In this document: positions 16,575 to 26,067 of the stretch, in pieces
Position numbering within the stretch: the stretch's first letter is position 1
Layout of the letters: each line of letters opens with the position of its first letter
From: Thalassomonas actiniarum
GTDB lineage: Bacteria; Pseudomonadota; Gammaproteobacteria; Enterobacterales; Alteromonadaceae
Assembly: GCF_000948975.2 (NCBI RefSeq)
Contig: NZ_CP059736.1
Span: 682,001 to 746,000, forward strand
Length of the DNA: 64,000 nt
Direction: 5' to 3'
Made by a program: the position numbers and the translations under genes
The notes under the pieces: model-generated
Databases searched by the model: none
What the model saw: the letters and a program-made list of their open reading frames with translations, nothing else
Told to the model about the DNA's origin: nothing

Positions 16575-17924
16575 TTATACGCAAATAACCTGGGTAAAGG
16601 AAAAGCGGGCGCCGCCTAGGCTTGAATCTGATACCTGAATGTTTCCTTTCATTTTATCGGCAGCAGCTTTTGCTATCGGCAGGCCTAGCCCCAAGCCCCC
16701 GGTGATCCTGCTGCGGCTTTTATCCAGTCTGGCAAAAGGAATAAAAATGGTCGCTCTGTGCTCAAGCGCAATACCGACGCCGTCATCTTCTACCTCAATG
16801 CTAAGTAGCCCGTTATTGATGCTTGCCGAGATCTTAATTTGCTCCCTGGCATGGTTAACGGCATTTTTAATAAAATTATCCAGTAACAGCCTTAAATAAA
16901 TAGCCTGGGTGGTTATTTCAAGGTTGTTATCTATCGCCACGGTCAGCGATTTATGCCCTGTATCCACCAGCAGCCGGACCCTTGATTCGACAAAAGCCGA
17001 CAAATAAACCCTCTGATATAACTCACTGGCTAAATCTTTATGCTCCCTAACCCGTGAAAATTCCACTATTTGGCTGATCAGCTCGTTAATATCAAGTACA
17101 TAATTGTCCAAATCATCAAGCAAAACCAGTACATCCAGATCATGGCTTTTTTTGCGAATTAGCCCTGACGCCAGTTGAATACGGCTAAGCGGGGTTCTCA
17201 CTTCATGGGGGATAGCCTGGGCAAAAATATCCCGCTCTTTGACATTACCGGCAATGGCCCGGGCCATTTCATTAAAACTGAGTGCAAGTTCATCCAAAGG
17301 TTTCGGGATCCTTTCATCGGCCTTTACCCCCATATCCCCTTCGCCAAACAACCGGTGGGAGTGGATCAGGCCCTTGATTTGTGTCTGCAAACTTTTAATG
17401 GGCCAGTAAAGGGTTAACCCCAGAAATAAAGCGATAACAGTGATCAGCAGGAAAAAAAGCATTTGCCCGCTATCAAGCTCGGCGTCCATCGCAGACAACT
17501 CCTCCTGACTGCGCTCGCTATCGAGTTTTTCATAAATCACAAGGGAGCTGTCTGTCCCGGCAAGCTTAGCTTCAACCAAGCGCTCACCTTCTTCCAGTTC
17601 ATAATAGCGATTGCTGTTGACGGTTTTTAAAAATGAACATGAAGCGCAGACACCTCCCGGGCGCTTTGAGTTGATAAATTTGGCCGAAAATTCGATGTTA
17701 AACGGAAAAGGCAGCTTTATCTCTTGCTCAACACCGTCGGCTGGCGCATCGGCATTTGCTTCAAGATATTGAAGCATATGATTGGTATCCCGGATAAAAA
17801 AATTCAGCTCTTCTTGTTCCCGATAAATTTCTACCACAAATTGCGTCAAGGTTATGCTGAAGATAACGGCAAGCACTATGCTCAGGTAAAGGCGGGGAAA
17901 TAATGGCAGTGACGGCTTATTCAT
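16575..17924 (-). CDS. sensor histidine kinase (HAMP-type) with periplasmic CxxC
   Basis: A 449-residue inner-membrane kinase. Membrane segments lie at about 12-30 and 152-174 with a periplasmic sensor between them, followed by HAMP, the H-box AIPHEVRTPLSRIQ, the N-box region DNFIKNAVNHA, G1 DDGVGIA and G2 GGLGLGLPIAKAA. The periplasmic part contains Cys93-Ala-Ser-Cys96, a possible redox or metal-binding pair. Its gene overlaps the response regulator by eight bases. The pair resembles the RstA/RstB type. The ligand is unknown, and the divergent lipoprotein gene is a candidate target. Confidence 0.93.
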   Translation of the reverse strand: MNKPSLPLFPRLYLSIVLAVIFSITLTQFVVEIYREQEELNFFIRDTNHMLQYLEANADAPADGVEQEIKLPFPFNIEFSAKFINSKRPGGVCASCSFLKTVNSNRYYELEEGERLVEAKLAGTDSSLVIYEKLDSERSQEELSAMDAELDSGQMLFFLLITVIALFLGLTLYWPIKSLQTQIKGLIHSHRLFGEGDMGVKADERIPKPLDELALSFNEMARAIAGNVKERDIFAQAIPHEVRTPLSRIQLASGLIRKKSHDLDVLVLLDDLDNYVLDINELISQIVEFSRVREHKDLASELYQRVYLSAFVESRVRLLVDTGHKSLTVAIDNNLEITTQAIYLRLLLDNFIKNAVNHAREQIKISASINNGLLSIEVEDDGVGIALEHRATIFIPFARLDKSRSRITGGLGLGLPIAKAAADKMKGNIQVSDSSLGGARFSFTQVICV

Positions 17925-18591
17925 TAATTAATTTATATCCCTGGTTTCTTACCGTGGTAATAATTTTGTAAGGCAGCTGATCATCACCGAGCTTTTTTCT
18001 TAACCCGGAAATTCGCATGTCAATCGAGCGGTTGCTAAAGTCGTAATCTATGCCCCTTAATGCCTGACAACATTGCTCACGCGTGATCACCTTACCGGCA
18101 TGTTTGTGCAGCAACTTCAGCATTTCATATTCGGCGCCGGTCAGTGCCAGGCTTTTGCCCTTAAAGCTAACCTGGTTGCTTTGCTCACTGATGGTGAAAA
18201 CCGCTTGAGACGATAGCTCAGCGGTTTTATTTCGCCTCAGCAGCGCTTCTATTCTTGCCACCAGTACATGAGGCCGCAACGGTTTGACCAAATAATCATC
18301 GGCGCCCATTTTTAAAAGGCTCACTTCACTGACATCGTCATCACAGGCCGTCAGGATCAATATCGGTTGCCGGTAAAACCCTCGGGCAAGCTTGCATATT
18401 TCAATGCCGCTCATGCCCGGCAGCATCAGATCAAGAATGATCAACTGCGGCTGGATATCTTTTATCGCGCTCAACGCCAGGGCACCGTCTTTAACCACAC
18501 TCACCCGATAACCCTCGGCCTCCAGGTACATTGCCGTTAACCGGGATATCTCGTCATCATCTTCAATAAGTAATACATGTGTTTTGTTCAT
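17917..18591 (-). CDS. OmpR-family response regulator
   Basis: A 224-residue transcription factor with a receiver domain (acidic pocket EDDDE, phospho-acceptor Asp in LDLMLPGMSG, Lys in DDYLVKPLRP) and a C-terminal winged helix (about 130-224, with REQCCQALRGIDYDFSNRSI and VRNQGYKL). It is upstream of and overlaps its kinase gene, so both are made from one transcript. The 213-bp region shared with the divergent lipoprotein gene is the likely autoregulated promoter. Confidence 0.95.
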   Translation of the reverse strand: MNKTHVLLIEDDDEISRLTAMYLEAEGYRVSVVKDGALALSAIKDIQPQLIILDLMLPGMSGIEICKLARGFYRQPILILTACDDDVSEVSLLKMGADDYLVKPLRPHVLVARIEALLRRNKTAELSSQAVFTISEQSNQVSFKGKSLALTGAEYEMLKLLHKHAGKVITREQCCQALRGIDYDFSNRSIDMRISGLRKKLGDDQLPYKIITTVRNQGYKLINE

Positions 18592-18804
18592 TTCATCTCC
18601 CGGTAAATGCTGACGCTTGCTGGCGGCTCAAATGTAGCTGAAAAGTTCCCGTGTTTGAAGCGGGGCTTACACCTGCTTACATAACCCCGGTAGCCCTTAC
18701 AATACCTTACTGCCCCTTACCCTAAAAGCTCTTGAATTATCAGACAATAGTTCACCGGTTAAAACTAAGTATTCACTTTTATCAAAATAGTTTGGGAGCA
18801 AACA

Positions 18805-20046
18805 ATGAGCAGAAAACAAAAAATTCCTTTTACCGAAAGCATATTGGCCCTGGTTGTCTGTAGTGCATTAGCGGCCTGTGGCGGTTCAAACAGCAATAAC
18901 ACCACAAAGGTTACACCGACAACGCCAACGACGCCAACAACCCCCACGACCAATGAATTAGGGATTTCGGCAGTTCCTCAGGCATTAGCAGCCACCTTTA
19001 CCCGGGCGCTTAAATTCGACCGCTATACAAAAGTTGACACCCCAAACGGCGGTGAAATTCATATCCTTGCGCAAGATGAAATTACCGAAAATCAGATCGT
19101 TCGCGCCCGCAATATATTGCAGCACTTTTTAACCGATTATCCCGGCTCAGCATACGGCGCAGATAAAAGCGCTATCGCCAATAAAATGGCCGAGAACGGC
19201 GCCACCTTAATGTTGCTCAATGGGGTTGATGACGGCACTAATGCCGCCGCCGAGCTTGACGGCCAGCCGCTATATTACGGCGAGATGCAAGTTGAAGGTC
19301 ATAGCTGGTACATCAATCAGAACTATGAGCACCGGGATGCCTCATATGAAGAGATCCTGCATTTAGTTCACGACTATGGCATAGGTGTGGACCAAAACGA
19401 AGACTTTCTCGGTGCATTGGTCGACTACCAGACTGAAGTCCGCGCGGCACAAGTCAACGCTTTATCGGGGCAGCTTTGGGCCTGGTCAAGCGAGCTGGCA
19501 GACTGGCTGGCCGAATTGACTGCTGAAAACAGCCTGACACAAGAATATTTGGCTTCGGTACTGGATTCCTTCTACGGCCTGTGGGGCGCTTTTGATGGCG
19601 ACTATGGCATGTGGAACTTTTACGTCGCGAAAACCCGTAATGATCTTGCCCCCAAAGATCCCCTAGGTGCTGCGCTCATGGCTCAATTTTTCCATCCCTA
19701 CCTTACCTATAATGCAAGAATCGATGAAAGTTTTACCGGCGACTTCAGCCTGAAATTTCAAAGCAGCCTGGCTTATACTCATCATGCCCAATATCTTAAA
19801 AATATTACCCTGACCGGCATCAATGACAGCAATGTTATTGTTAATCAACTAGATAACAATATCAGCGGCAATACCGGCACCAATACCGTAATTTTCTCAG
19901 GGCCGTCATCTGAATATCAGATCTCAAAAGAGAGCGAGCAGCTAACGGTAGCAGATTTACAGGATAACCGGGACGGCTCCAATACCCTGGTGGCCATTGA
20001 AAAATTACAATTTACCGATACCACCATCAACAGTAGTTCCCTGTAG
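18805..20046 (+). CDS. large lipoprotein with possible metal site
   Basis: A 413-residue lipoprotein: signal peptide with lipobox LAAC (Cys25), a short Thr-Pro repeat linker (about 37-49), and a globular part containing Glu183-x-x-His186-x-x-His189, which could be a metal or zincin-like site. The C-terminal part (about 350-405, INDSNVIVNQLDNN, then IEKLQFTD) resembles the sequence near the end of RTX or serralysin-like secreted proteins. The function is unknown. It is divergent from the two-component system, which suggests it is regulated by it. The linker is coded by tandem ACGCCAAC-like repeats. Confidence 0.7.
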   Translation: MSRKQKIPFTESILALVVCSALAACGGSNSNNTTKVTPTTPTTPTTPTTNELGISAVPQALAATFTRALKFDRYTKVDTPNGGEIHILAQDEITENQIVRARNILQHFLTDYPGSAYGADKSAIANKMAENGATLMLLNGVDDGTNAAAELDGQPLYYGEMQVEGHSWYINQNYEHRDASYEEILHLVHDYGIGVDQNEDFLGALVDYQTEVRAAQVNALSGQLWAWSSELADWLAELTAENSLTQEYLASVLDSFYGLWGAFDGDYGMWNFYVAKTRNDLAPKDPLGAALMAQFFHPYLTYNARIDESFTGDFSLKFQSSLAYTHHAQYLKNITLTGINDSNVIVNQLDNNISGNTGTNTVIFSGPSSEYQISKESEQLTVADLQDNRDGSNTLVAIEKLQFTDTTINSSSL

Positions 20047-20927
20047 CGCTGCAGTTCATTGCCGGTCAACGACCAGCAGATTAAGCGCCAACAATCAAGC
20101 ATATCAGGGAGCATTAGCTCCCGCTTTTATTCGCTGCGAAACAAACTTTTTTATAGGTCAGACTGCTAAACAGGGCATGCGCCAGGGCTTTTTCTCCCAG
20201 GGAAGGTATTTCACCGGTGCTGGTCATGGTTTTTGTGTGTTTATCCCACAGTCGGTGCGAGAAGATTTTACCGGGCTGTAATATCGTCACCCGTTCATTC
20301 CTCCAGTGGCGGAATCTGCAACTCATTTTAGGATAATGCCCCAACAGCCGGATTAGTTTCGTTGCCTAAACTGCCGCCCAAAATAAACCATAGAAAACGG
20401 TGTAATGAAAAGACCCGCCAGGAAAAAAAACGCCCAACGGCTCTACTTAAGTCGACCTGGCCGCAGGTGTATAAAAACTTACAAAGTAAAAAAGAAAAAG
20501 CAGCCTGGCAGGGATTTGGTAAGGCCACCGCCTGTCTGTCTTATCATGCGGCAGAAGGGGTAGCATTTGTGAACAACCAACCCTTGTTTAGGTTGAAGCA
20601 CTGTACATTTGAGGCACTAGTAAAGGTTAACGCGGCGCCAATCAGATCCGTGAATAATCTATTTTTCATTATGCGTAATTTCTGTTGGTGAATTAAAGCG
20701 GTGTAATATAACCGGATTAACGTTATGGATAATACTCGGTTAAAGTGTTTCAATTTGGGTGAAAAACACCAAGGTTTAAAATTATTTTCAACGGACAATA
20801 CCTGACATGTCCGGACAAATGAAGACATTGCGGTTTCCCCTTAAAAATAAGGGCTTGCACGATGTCATTAGTTGCTATAAATTTAGTTTCAATGTTTGCC
20901 TTAGTTGGCATTTGTCAATAGTAGTTG
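20047..20927. other. long interval without supported genes
   Basis: I find no convincing gene here. Frames of up to 109 codons exist (for example 20362-20691) but lack ribosome binding sites and recognisable domains. The interval marks the boundary between the unrelated gene block and the needle operon, and its last part may belong to a short untranslated transcript ending at the terminator at 20928. Confidence 0.5.
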
Positions 20928-20961
20928 ACCGCTCTCCTTCCTGTTGGGCGGTTTTGTTTTT
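20928..20961 (+). terminator. intrinsic terminator without an upstream gene
   Basis: ACCGCTC (20928-20934) pairs with GGGCGGT (20946-20952), with one G-T pair, and TTTTGTTTTT follows. The nearest plus-strand gene ends 880 bases upstream. A CCCTTA/TAAGGG hairpin near 20838-20855 precedes it. Together they suggest a small RNA. Confidence 0.6.
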
Positions 20962-21283
20962 CTAAACTTCCTCGGTTAAAACTTTCCTGTGCCGCCACAG
21001 ATATCGCCGGGCATGTTGTTCTTAGGTTCGATACAACTACAAACATCTTCGCCGCTATTGCGGTGAGAATAACCTTTACCTAAGCAATGTCAGCAATCCT
21101 CGTATCCTGGGAGTTGATTTACAAAAATTTGTCCGAATTAGCTATACGCTTTACGACTTCAGTATCTGTAAAGTGGTAAATAAGAGGTCTTAATCAAAAA
21201 ATGAAACCCTAAATTTTGATACTAAGCAATGCGGTCTGGCAGGTAACAGGACCCGGATTTGACACAGAAGAGGGAAAGTATTT

Positions 21284-21299
21284 CACCTTTTTAAAGGTG
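21284..21299. promoter_or_regulatory. 16-bp palindrome downstream of the tip-like gene
   Basis: CACCTTT and AAAGGTG flank TT, forming a perfect dyad 80 bases after the tip-like gene's stop. The role is unknown. Confidence 0.2.
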
Positions 21300-21328
21300 T
21301 ATTAATATTAACTCCTTCAAATTATTTA

Positions 21329-21365
21329 TCAGGTTTTTCTTATGTAAAACAAGAGAAAAGCCTGA
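21329..21365 (-). terminator. hairpin after first tip-like gene
   Basis: On the minus strand, 11-bp arms (21355-21365 with 21329-21339, one G-U pair) form a stem 15 bases beyond the stop codon. The T-run is poor but the position supports an operon end. Confidence 0.5.
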
Positions 21366-21379
21366 ATTACCCTAAAATA

Positions 21380-23257
21380 TTAGCCCGGCATATTACGTAG
21401 TACATTCTTCAGTGACGTCATAATGCGCGATAATACCGAACTTAAAAACTCCATTGCTTCGTTATGGCGGGTTAACAGCTGGTTGGCATCAACACTCACC
21501 ATAGTGCCGCGGTTTTCCAGGCTGACCTGGTAATTAGTGATGTCGGTGTAAAGCGTGGTTAACTCGTCATCAGACAAGGTTTGATCACCGTCACTGTCAT
21601 AGTCTTTCTTCCAGTCGATATAGGCGGTATGGTTGTTTTCCGCCGGGCTGGCAACATCTGAGCTGACAATCCAGGCGTAAAACTTGCCAAACTCAGCTAT
21701 GTTGTCTGAGCTTGATAAGTGCACTCCTTTCTTGTCTTCCCGTTCAAACTTGCCTATCCATTCCTGCCATTTACGAGCCTCTTCGAGCATTTTGTTCATA
21801 TCACTCAGTTCATCGGCAGCGTCCCGGTATTGTTTTTCTTTTACCGTTGAGTATTGGCGATGGCTTTGCATAAAGCGGTCTTTCATCAAATAATGTTCGT
21901 TTATTTCATCTATCATGCTTTGCACCGAGGCTCTATAAGCGCTCAGGTGTTGATCTATAGCGTCGAACTCTCTGGCTTCCAGGGTGTAGTCGCCATCAGT
22001 ATAAATTGGCCGGATATCTTCTTTGAAATATTCCCTGTTGGGATCGACGGCTCTTACCCAGGTGGTAAAGTCATTCCAGGTTTTGGTATCTATTGTTGTC
22101 AGCGGTATCGTGCGTGGATAGTTGGCAAATGTCGTTTGCCACTGCTGTGTCCCTGCCAATAATAACTTATAGGGGGCGACGCCACCTTCCCATAGATCCT
22201 GGCTAAGGTGAAGTTGATTGTCGGGATGGCTGACATTGTAATTGTATTCCAGTTGGATCAGGTCTAAGCCAGTCATACTCTTGGCATCGGCTTCGGCTGC
22301 CAGGGCGGTGGAATTGTTGAAAGCCTCGGGGATTAAATTACGGTATAAGTTGCGGTAAGGGTCCTGAGCACTGGCAGGAGTAAAATCCTCACGAATTTTT
22401 CCACTGCCGATGTCGCCATTGTATTTTTTATACAGGTATTCAAAGATGCTGTCGCCCATTTGCGCCTTGCTCGGCACATTTGTCCCGTTGCTGCCATTAG
22501 AAAATGAGAAAGCGGCGCGCAAAATCTCGTCGTAATCCAAAGAAATGTTAACGGCCACAGAAATGTCGGTATCGTTATAGCCAACAAGTTTTGCTTGCTT
22601 GTTCTTAAAAAACTCTCCGTAATATATGCTTTCGGCATTGTCTTCCTTGACCGCCTTGTCAGAAGCCACTTGTTTGTTTACCTCAAAAATATGTGATTTT
22701 TCGTCAGCCAATGTCAGCCCGTTTTCGTCATATATTTTGATGATATTATCTATCAGCTGGTCTGCTTCTGCTTCGGTGTTGATGCCGGCCCGGGCTAATA
22801 ATGCCTTTGCTGAGTCAATGTCATCGACGCCGTAGTTGTTGTTATTTTTTATTTTGGTAGTGATTTCAGCGCCACCGTTCTTGGTAAGATCGTGATACGC
22901 ATCGCGTAAGTAATCCTGGTTATCATAATCCCAGCTGGTGATGTTCGAGCGTCGTGTGGCTATTTCAAACTCATATTGATCGTTGTGCTCCCATTCGCTT
23001 CGCTGATCGCTTGTTAAGCCGTCAAACTCTGACAAAGTCGATTGCCATGTTTTTGTTAAATATTCCTCCAGGGTATAAGTTGTCGTCCCGTTTTGATCGT
23101 AACCTGTTAAATCCCGATGGAGATCCGCCGAAGTAAGCAGTTTAAGGTCGGTTAAGTCATTAAAAACCCCATAGCTGGTGGCCTTTTCTACCTCTCCTTC
23201 AGTCTCAATATTCTTCGAGTCCAGGTTAGTGAATAACTTGTCGGTAATAAATGGCAT
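21380..23257 (-). CDS. large secreted T3SS protein with tip-like C-terminus (SctA-like 1)
   Basis: A 625-residue protein without a signal peptide or membrane segment, 300 residues longer than usual needle-tip proteins. The last 170 residues (coiled coil at about 470-505, then a helix from 593 with LLTRHNEAMEFLSSVLSRIM) resemble the closing helices of IpaD/SipD-type tip proteins. Asp554-x-Asp556-x-Asp558 with Glu565 forms an EF-hand-like calcium loop; a degenerate loop with Asp421, Asp423 and Glu430 lies in a WNDFTTWVRAVDPNREYFKE module. It is paralogous to the next gene along its whole length. A strong AGGAG precedes the start. Tip protein is the best guess, but an effector or adhesin is possible. 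Confidence 0.6.
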   Translation of the reverse strand: MPFITDKLFTNLDSKNIETEGEVEKATSYGVFNDLTDLKLLTSADLHRDLTGYDQNGTTTYTLEEYLTKTWQSTLSEFDGLTSDQRSEWEHNDQYEFEIATRRSNITSWDYDNQDYLRDAYHDLTKNGGAEITTKIKNNNNYGVDDIDSAKALLARAGINTEAEADQLIDNIIKIYDENGLTLADEKSHIFEVNKQVASDKAVKEDNAESIYYGEFFKNKQAKLVGYNDTDISVAVNISLDYDEILRAAFSFSNGSNGTNVPSKAQMGDSIFEYLYKKYNGDIGSGKIREDFTPASAQDPYRNLYRNLIPEAFNNSTALAAEADAKSMTGLDLIQLEYNYNVSHPDNQLHLSQDLWEGGVAPYKLLLAGTQQWQTTFANYPRTIPLTTIDTKTWNDFTTWVRAVDPNREYFKEDIRPIYTDGDYTLEAREFDAIDQHLSAYRASVQSMIDEINEHYLMKDRFMQSHRQYSTVKEKQYRDAADELSDMNKMLEEARKWQEWIGKFEREDKKGVHLSSSDNIAEFGKFYAWIVSSDVASPAENNHTAYIDWKKDYDSDGDQTLSDDELTTLYTDITNYQVSLENRGTMVSVDANQLLTRHNEAMEFLSSVLSRIMTSLKNVLRNMPG

Positions 23258-23820
23258 TGTTTACTGCTCCTGTGAGAGTAAGGGTTAAGCGTCAGCCCGG
23301 TTTTACAGCTGACGGTATATTGTTAAATGGGGTAGTCATAATTCCGGCTCCGGCTGGAATTATGTGCGAGTTCAGTGTTGCCGGTGCCCCGGAGTTTTTC
23401 AGAAAGATTCACTGAACAAGTACCATCTCAACTGACTCATATGCTAAATCCTCAATGGTGTGGACTGACTTTGGTGATTAGCTGCCCGGGATCATAGTCA
23501 GGCATGCTTGCTAACTTTAGTTATTTTCCTGTCATCAAGCGGTCACTGAGCAATGCCGGTTATCGCGCCGGCTATTGAACTTTTGCTTATCAGCTAATTT
23601 CACTAAAGTTCGTGTTTAATAGGAGGCCGGTAAACGTAAACTGTTTTTGTTTTTTGCTGTTTTTTGCTGTTTTTTCTTTGATTCCCCAGGCCAGATGAAC
23701 TCTCTTTTGTCTATTGGATAAATGAAACGCCGGACTTTTCTGGTTGTCGATGGGGAGCGGGAGTTTTGTTATCTTAAGAGCTACTGCTTGCCGGGAGATT
23801 TATTTGTGTTTTAAACGCTA
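23258..23820. promoter_or_regulatory. promoter region of first tip-like gene with shared element
   Basis: A 563-bp interval with no gene. Bases 23622-23659 match, with few differences, bases 29046-29084 upstream of the needle operon, including a 22-base core in which 20 positions are identical. The core runs from AAACTG to TTTGCTG, and the position and orientation relative to the minus-strand genes are equivalent. It suggests a common activator or sigma factor site. Confidence 0.5.
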
Positions 23821-23851
23821 ATAACACACTGAATTTCATTGAGTGTGTTAT
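23821..23851 (-). terminator. hairpin after second tip-like gene
   Basis: Perfect 10-bp arms ATAACACACT (23821-23830) and AGTGTGTTAT (23842-23851), 34 bases beyond the stop codon. There is no strong T-run on the minus strand. It probably separates the needle operon from the first tip-like gene. Confidence 0.5.
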
Positions 23852-23884
23852 CGCGCTTTCATTTAAGAGGAATGAAATTGTGCT

Positions 23885-25987
23885 TTAGCCTTTAACATTG
23901 CTCAGCACATTATCGAGTGTCGTCATAATACGTTTTAATACCGCACTTAAAAATTCCAGCGACTCGTTATAGCGGGTTAAATGCTGATTGGCATCAACGG
24001 TAACCAGATTGGAACGGTTTTCGAGACTTTGTATGTAATTGGTGATTTCGGTGTTAAGCAACTTCAGATTTTCCTCGGACATGTCCGGGTTATTGCCATA
24101 TTCACCTTTCCAGTCAATATAGGATTTATAATCGTTGTCTTTCGAATAGGCAACATCAGAGTGGACAATCCAGGCATAAAATTCATTATACTTTTTCAGA
24201 TTTTCCTCGGCTAAATTAAAATCATCTTCTTCCCGTTCGTATTTGCTTATCCATTCCTGCCAATGGCGGGCTTCGTCCATCATTTTATTCAGATCACGCA
24301 GCTGATCGGCAGTGTCTTGATATTGCCGTTCTTTGCCTCCGAGGTAGAAACGGTGGCTCTGCATAAACCTGTCTTTCGTTAAATAACGATCTTGCTCTAC
24401 CTTTAAGGGGTAAAGCGGCTCTTTCAGCGGACCGACGATAGCATCGAGAGCTTCTCCTATTGATTTGAACTCAGCGTCGCTAAGGATAGAATCGGTGGCG
24501 TTGTTTCTGTCAAAGCTATCTTGTTTTATATACTGCTTGCCAGGATCTACCTGGTTTGCCCACTGGAGAAATCCTTGCCAGAAACTAGCGTCCAGCTTTC
24601 TTGTTGTCGGATAGGTTGTTTCAAGCAAACTTTTATCTTCGGCATATTCGGCAAATTTGTGCTGATAGTATTTTGCCGCCTGGTAGTCTTCGATGGTGGT
24701 TATTAAATCCTCTAATGCTTTATCTATACTATCAAATTCCAACGTATGAAGGGCCGAGTCGGCACCGACGTTTCTCCAGTAACTCCCTTCTTTGATAAAT
24801 TTTCTCTCGGGATCCAGGTTCTTTTCCCAGGTCTGAAATTCTTGCCATAAGGTTGTGCCTACATCTATGACGACATTTGGCGCAGGCTTAAGATCTCTAA
24901 ATGCTTTTTGATATCCTTTTGCCTGCTCCAGCACAACTTCATAGGAAGGGTTGCTGCCATTCCACATGCCCGGGGTGAGATAAAGCTCGTTACCGGGATG
25001 GTTTTTATTATAATTTTTTTCCATTGTCTCAAGGTCTAATCCCGTCATCGCCTTGGCGTCTGCGGCGGCCTCTTCCATTGCATAAGTATTGGTAAAGGCT
25101 TCGGGAATTAAGTTACGGTGGAGTTTGCCAGCGGTATAGTCTTCCCGGATGGTGATCCCTGCATCGCTGCTGTATTTACCGTGCAGGTATTGAAATATGC
25201 TGTCGCTCATTTGCGCATCTGTGGGAATGGCGGTGTTATTTGCCTTGGCCAATGCTACTTTTAAAATTTTGTCGTAATCGAGGGTGAATTTAACGTCAAC
25301 GTTGATCGTTCCCTTATCGTATCCTTCATATTTCTCGCTTGAGAATAATCCTCCGCTGCTACCGTCCTCTATATAGGCTTTATCTGAAGCTAACTTCCTG
25401 TCAACCTCAAAGACATGTGATTTACCGTCATTATACTTTAGGTTGTTTTCTTCATAGATCTTGAAAATATTGGCGACAAGTTGCTCTGCTTCGGCTTCGG
25501 TGTTTATGCCGGAGCGATCGAGCAATGCCTGCGCAGACGCGAAACTATCGACTTTATTATTAGCCGTTATCGTCTCTGACAGTTTAGCACCACTGTTGGC
25601 GATACGCCTGTTATAATCTTCCAGCATGTGATACTGATTATCATAATCCCAATATGGCCCTTTACTCAAAGAAAAGGCCTTTGTGGCAACTTCAATCCAG
25701 TAGTCATCTTTATTGCCGCCGAAATGTGTTTTATTTGTATCAACATCATCAAAATTGCTTTCGTTGGCTGTTTTTGACCATATATGGGTCAGGTAGTCAT
25801 CTAAGGTATAACCCGCCGTTCCGCCTGGCTGATGGCCGTCCAAATGACTATATATATCGTTTGAAGTCAGCAGAGCCGTTTTGCTTAAGTCATCAAATAC
25901 GCCATAGCTGGTGGCATCTTCAACTTTTGTTTGATCCTTGATGTTGGTGTCCAGGTTGCTAAACAACCTATCGGTAATATAGGGCAT
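23885..25987 (-). CDS. large secreted T3SS protein with tip-like C-terminus (SctA-like 2)
   Basis: A 700-residue paralogue of the preceding gene. The N-termini (MPYITDRLFSNLD, ATSYGVFDDL) and C-termini (LTRYNESLEFLSAVLKRIM) align throughout. The difference in length is mainly an additional copy of a roughly 85-residue module: WQEFQTWEKNLDPERKFIKE (381-400) and WQGFLQWANQVDPGKQYIKQ (470-489), against one copy in the paralogue. Its EF-hand-like loops are degenerate. A strong AGGAGG site lies seven bases before the ATG at 25987; a longer frame to 26086 would run into sctK and is rejected. It ends the sctF-I-J-K operon, where a tip gene would be a sensible final member. Confidence 0.6.
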   Translation of the reverse strand: MPYITDRLFSNLDTNIKDQTKVEDATSYGVFDDLSKTALLTSNDIYSHLDGHQPGGTAGYTLDDYLTHIWSKTANESNFDDVDTNKTHFGGNKDDYWIEVATKAFSLSKGPYWDYDNQYHMLEDYNRRIANSGAKLSETITANNKVDSFASAQALLDRSGINTEAEAEQLVANIFKIYEENNLKYNDGKSHVFEVDRKLASDKAYIEDGSSGGLFSSEKYEGYDKGTINVDVKFTLDYDKILKVALAKANNTAIPTDAQMSDSIFQYLHGKYSSDAGITIREDYTAGKLHRNLIPEAFTNTYAMEEAAADAKAMTGLDLETMEKNYNKNHPGNELYLTPGMWNGSNPSYEVVLEQAKGYQKAFRDLKPAPNVVIDVGTTLWQEFQTWEKNLDPERKFIKEGSYWRNVGADSALHTLEFDSIDKALEDLITTIEDYQAAKYYQHKFAEYAEDKSLLETTYPTTRKLDASFWQGFLQWANQVDPGKQYIKQDSFDRNNATDSILSDAEFKSIGEALDAIVGPLKEPLYPLKVEQDRYLTKDRFMQSHRFYLGGKERQYQDTADQLRDLNKMMDEARHWQEWISKYEREEDDFNLAEENLKKYNEFYAWIVHSDVAYSKDNDYKSYIDWKGEYGNNPDMSEENLKLLNTEITNYIQSLENRSNLVTVDANQHLTRYNESLEFLSAVLKRIMTTLDNVLSNVKG

Positions 25988-26067
25988 AATTACTCCTCCT
26001 TTGAAGGTTAAGCATTTACCTGTTGTATCAAGCAGGCGGTATTTAATTAAGTGGCGTAGCGTCCAAA

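Noticed and set aside
20362-20691. 109-codon plus-strand frame in the gap before the tip-like genes
   Set aside because: No ribosome binding site, no domain, basic and low-quality composition; probably chance.
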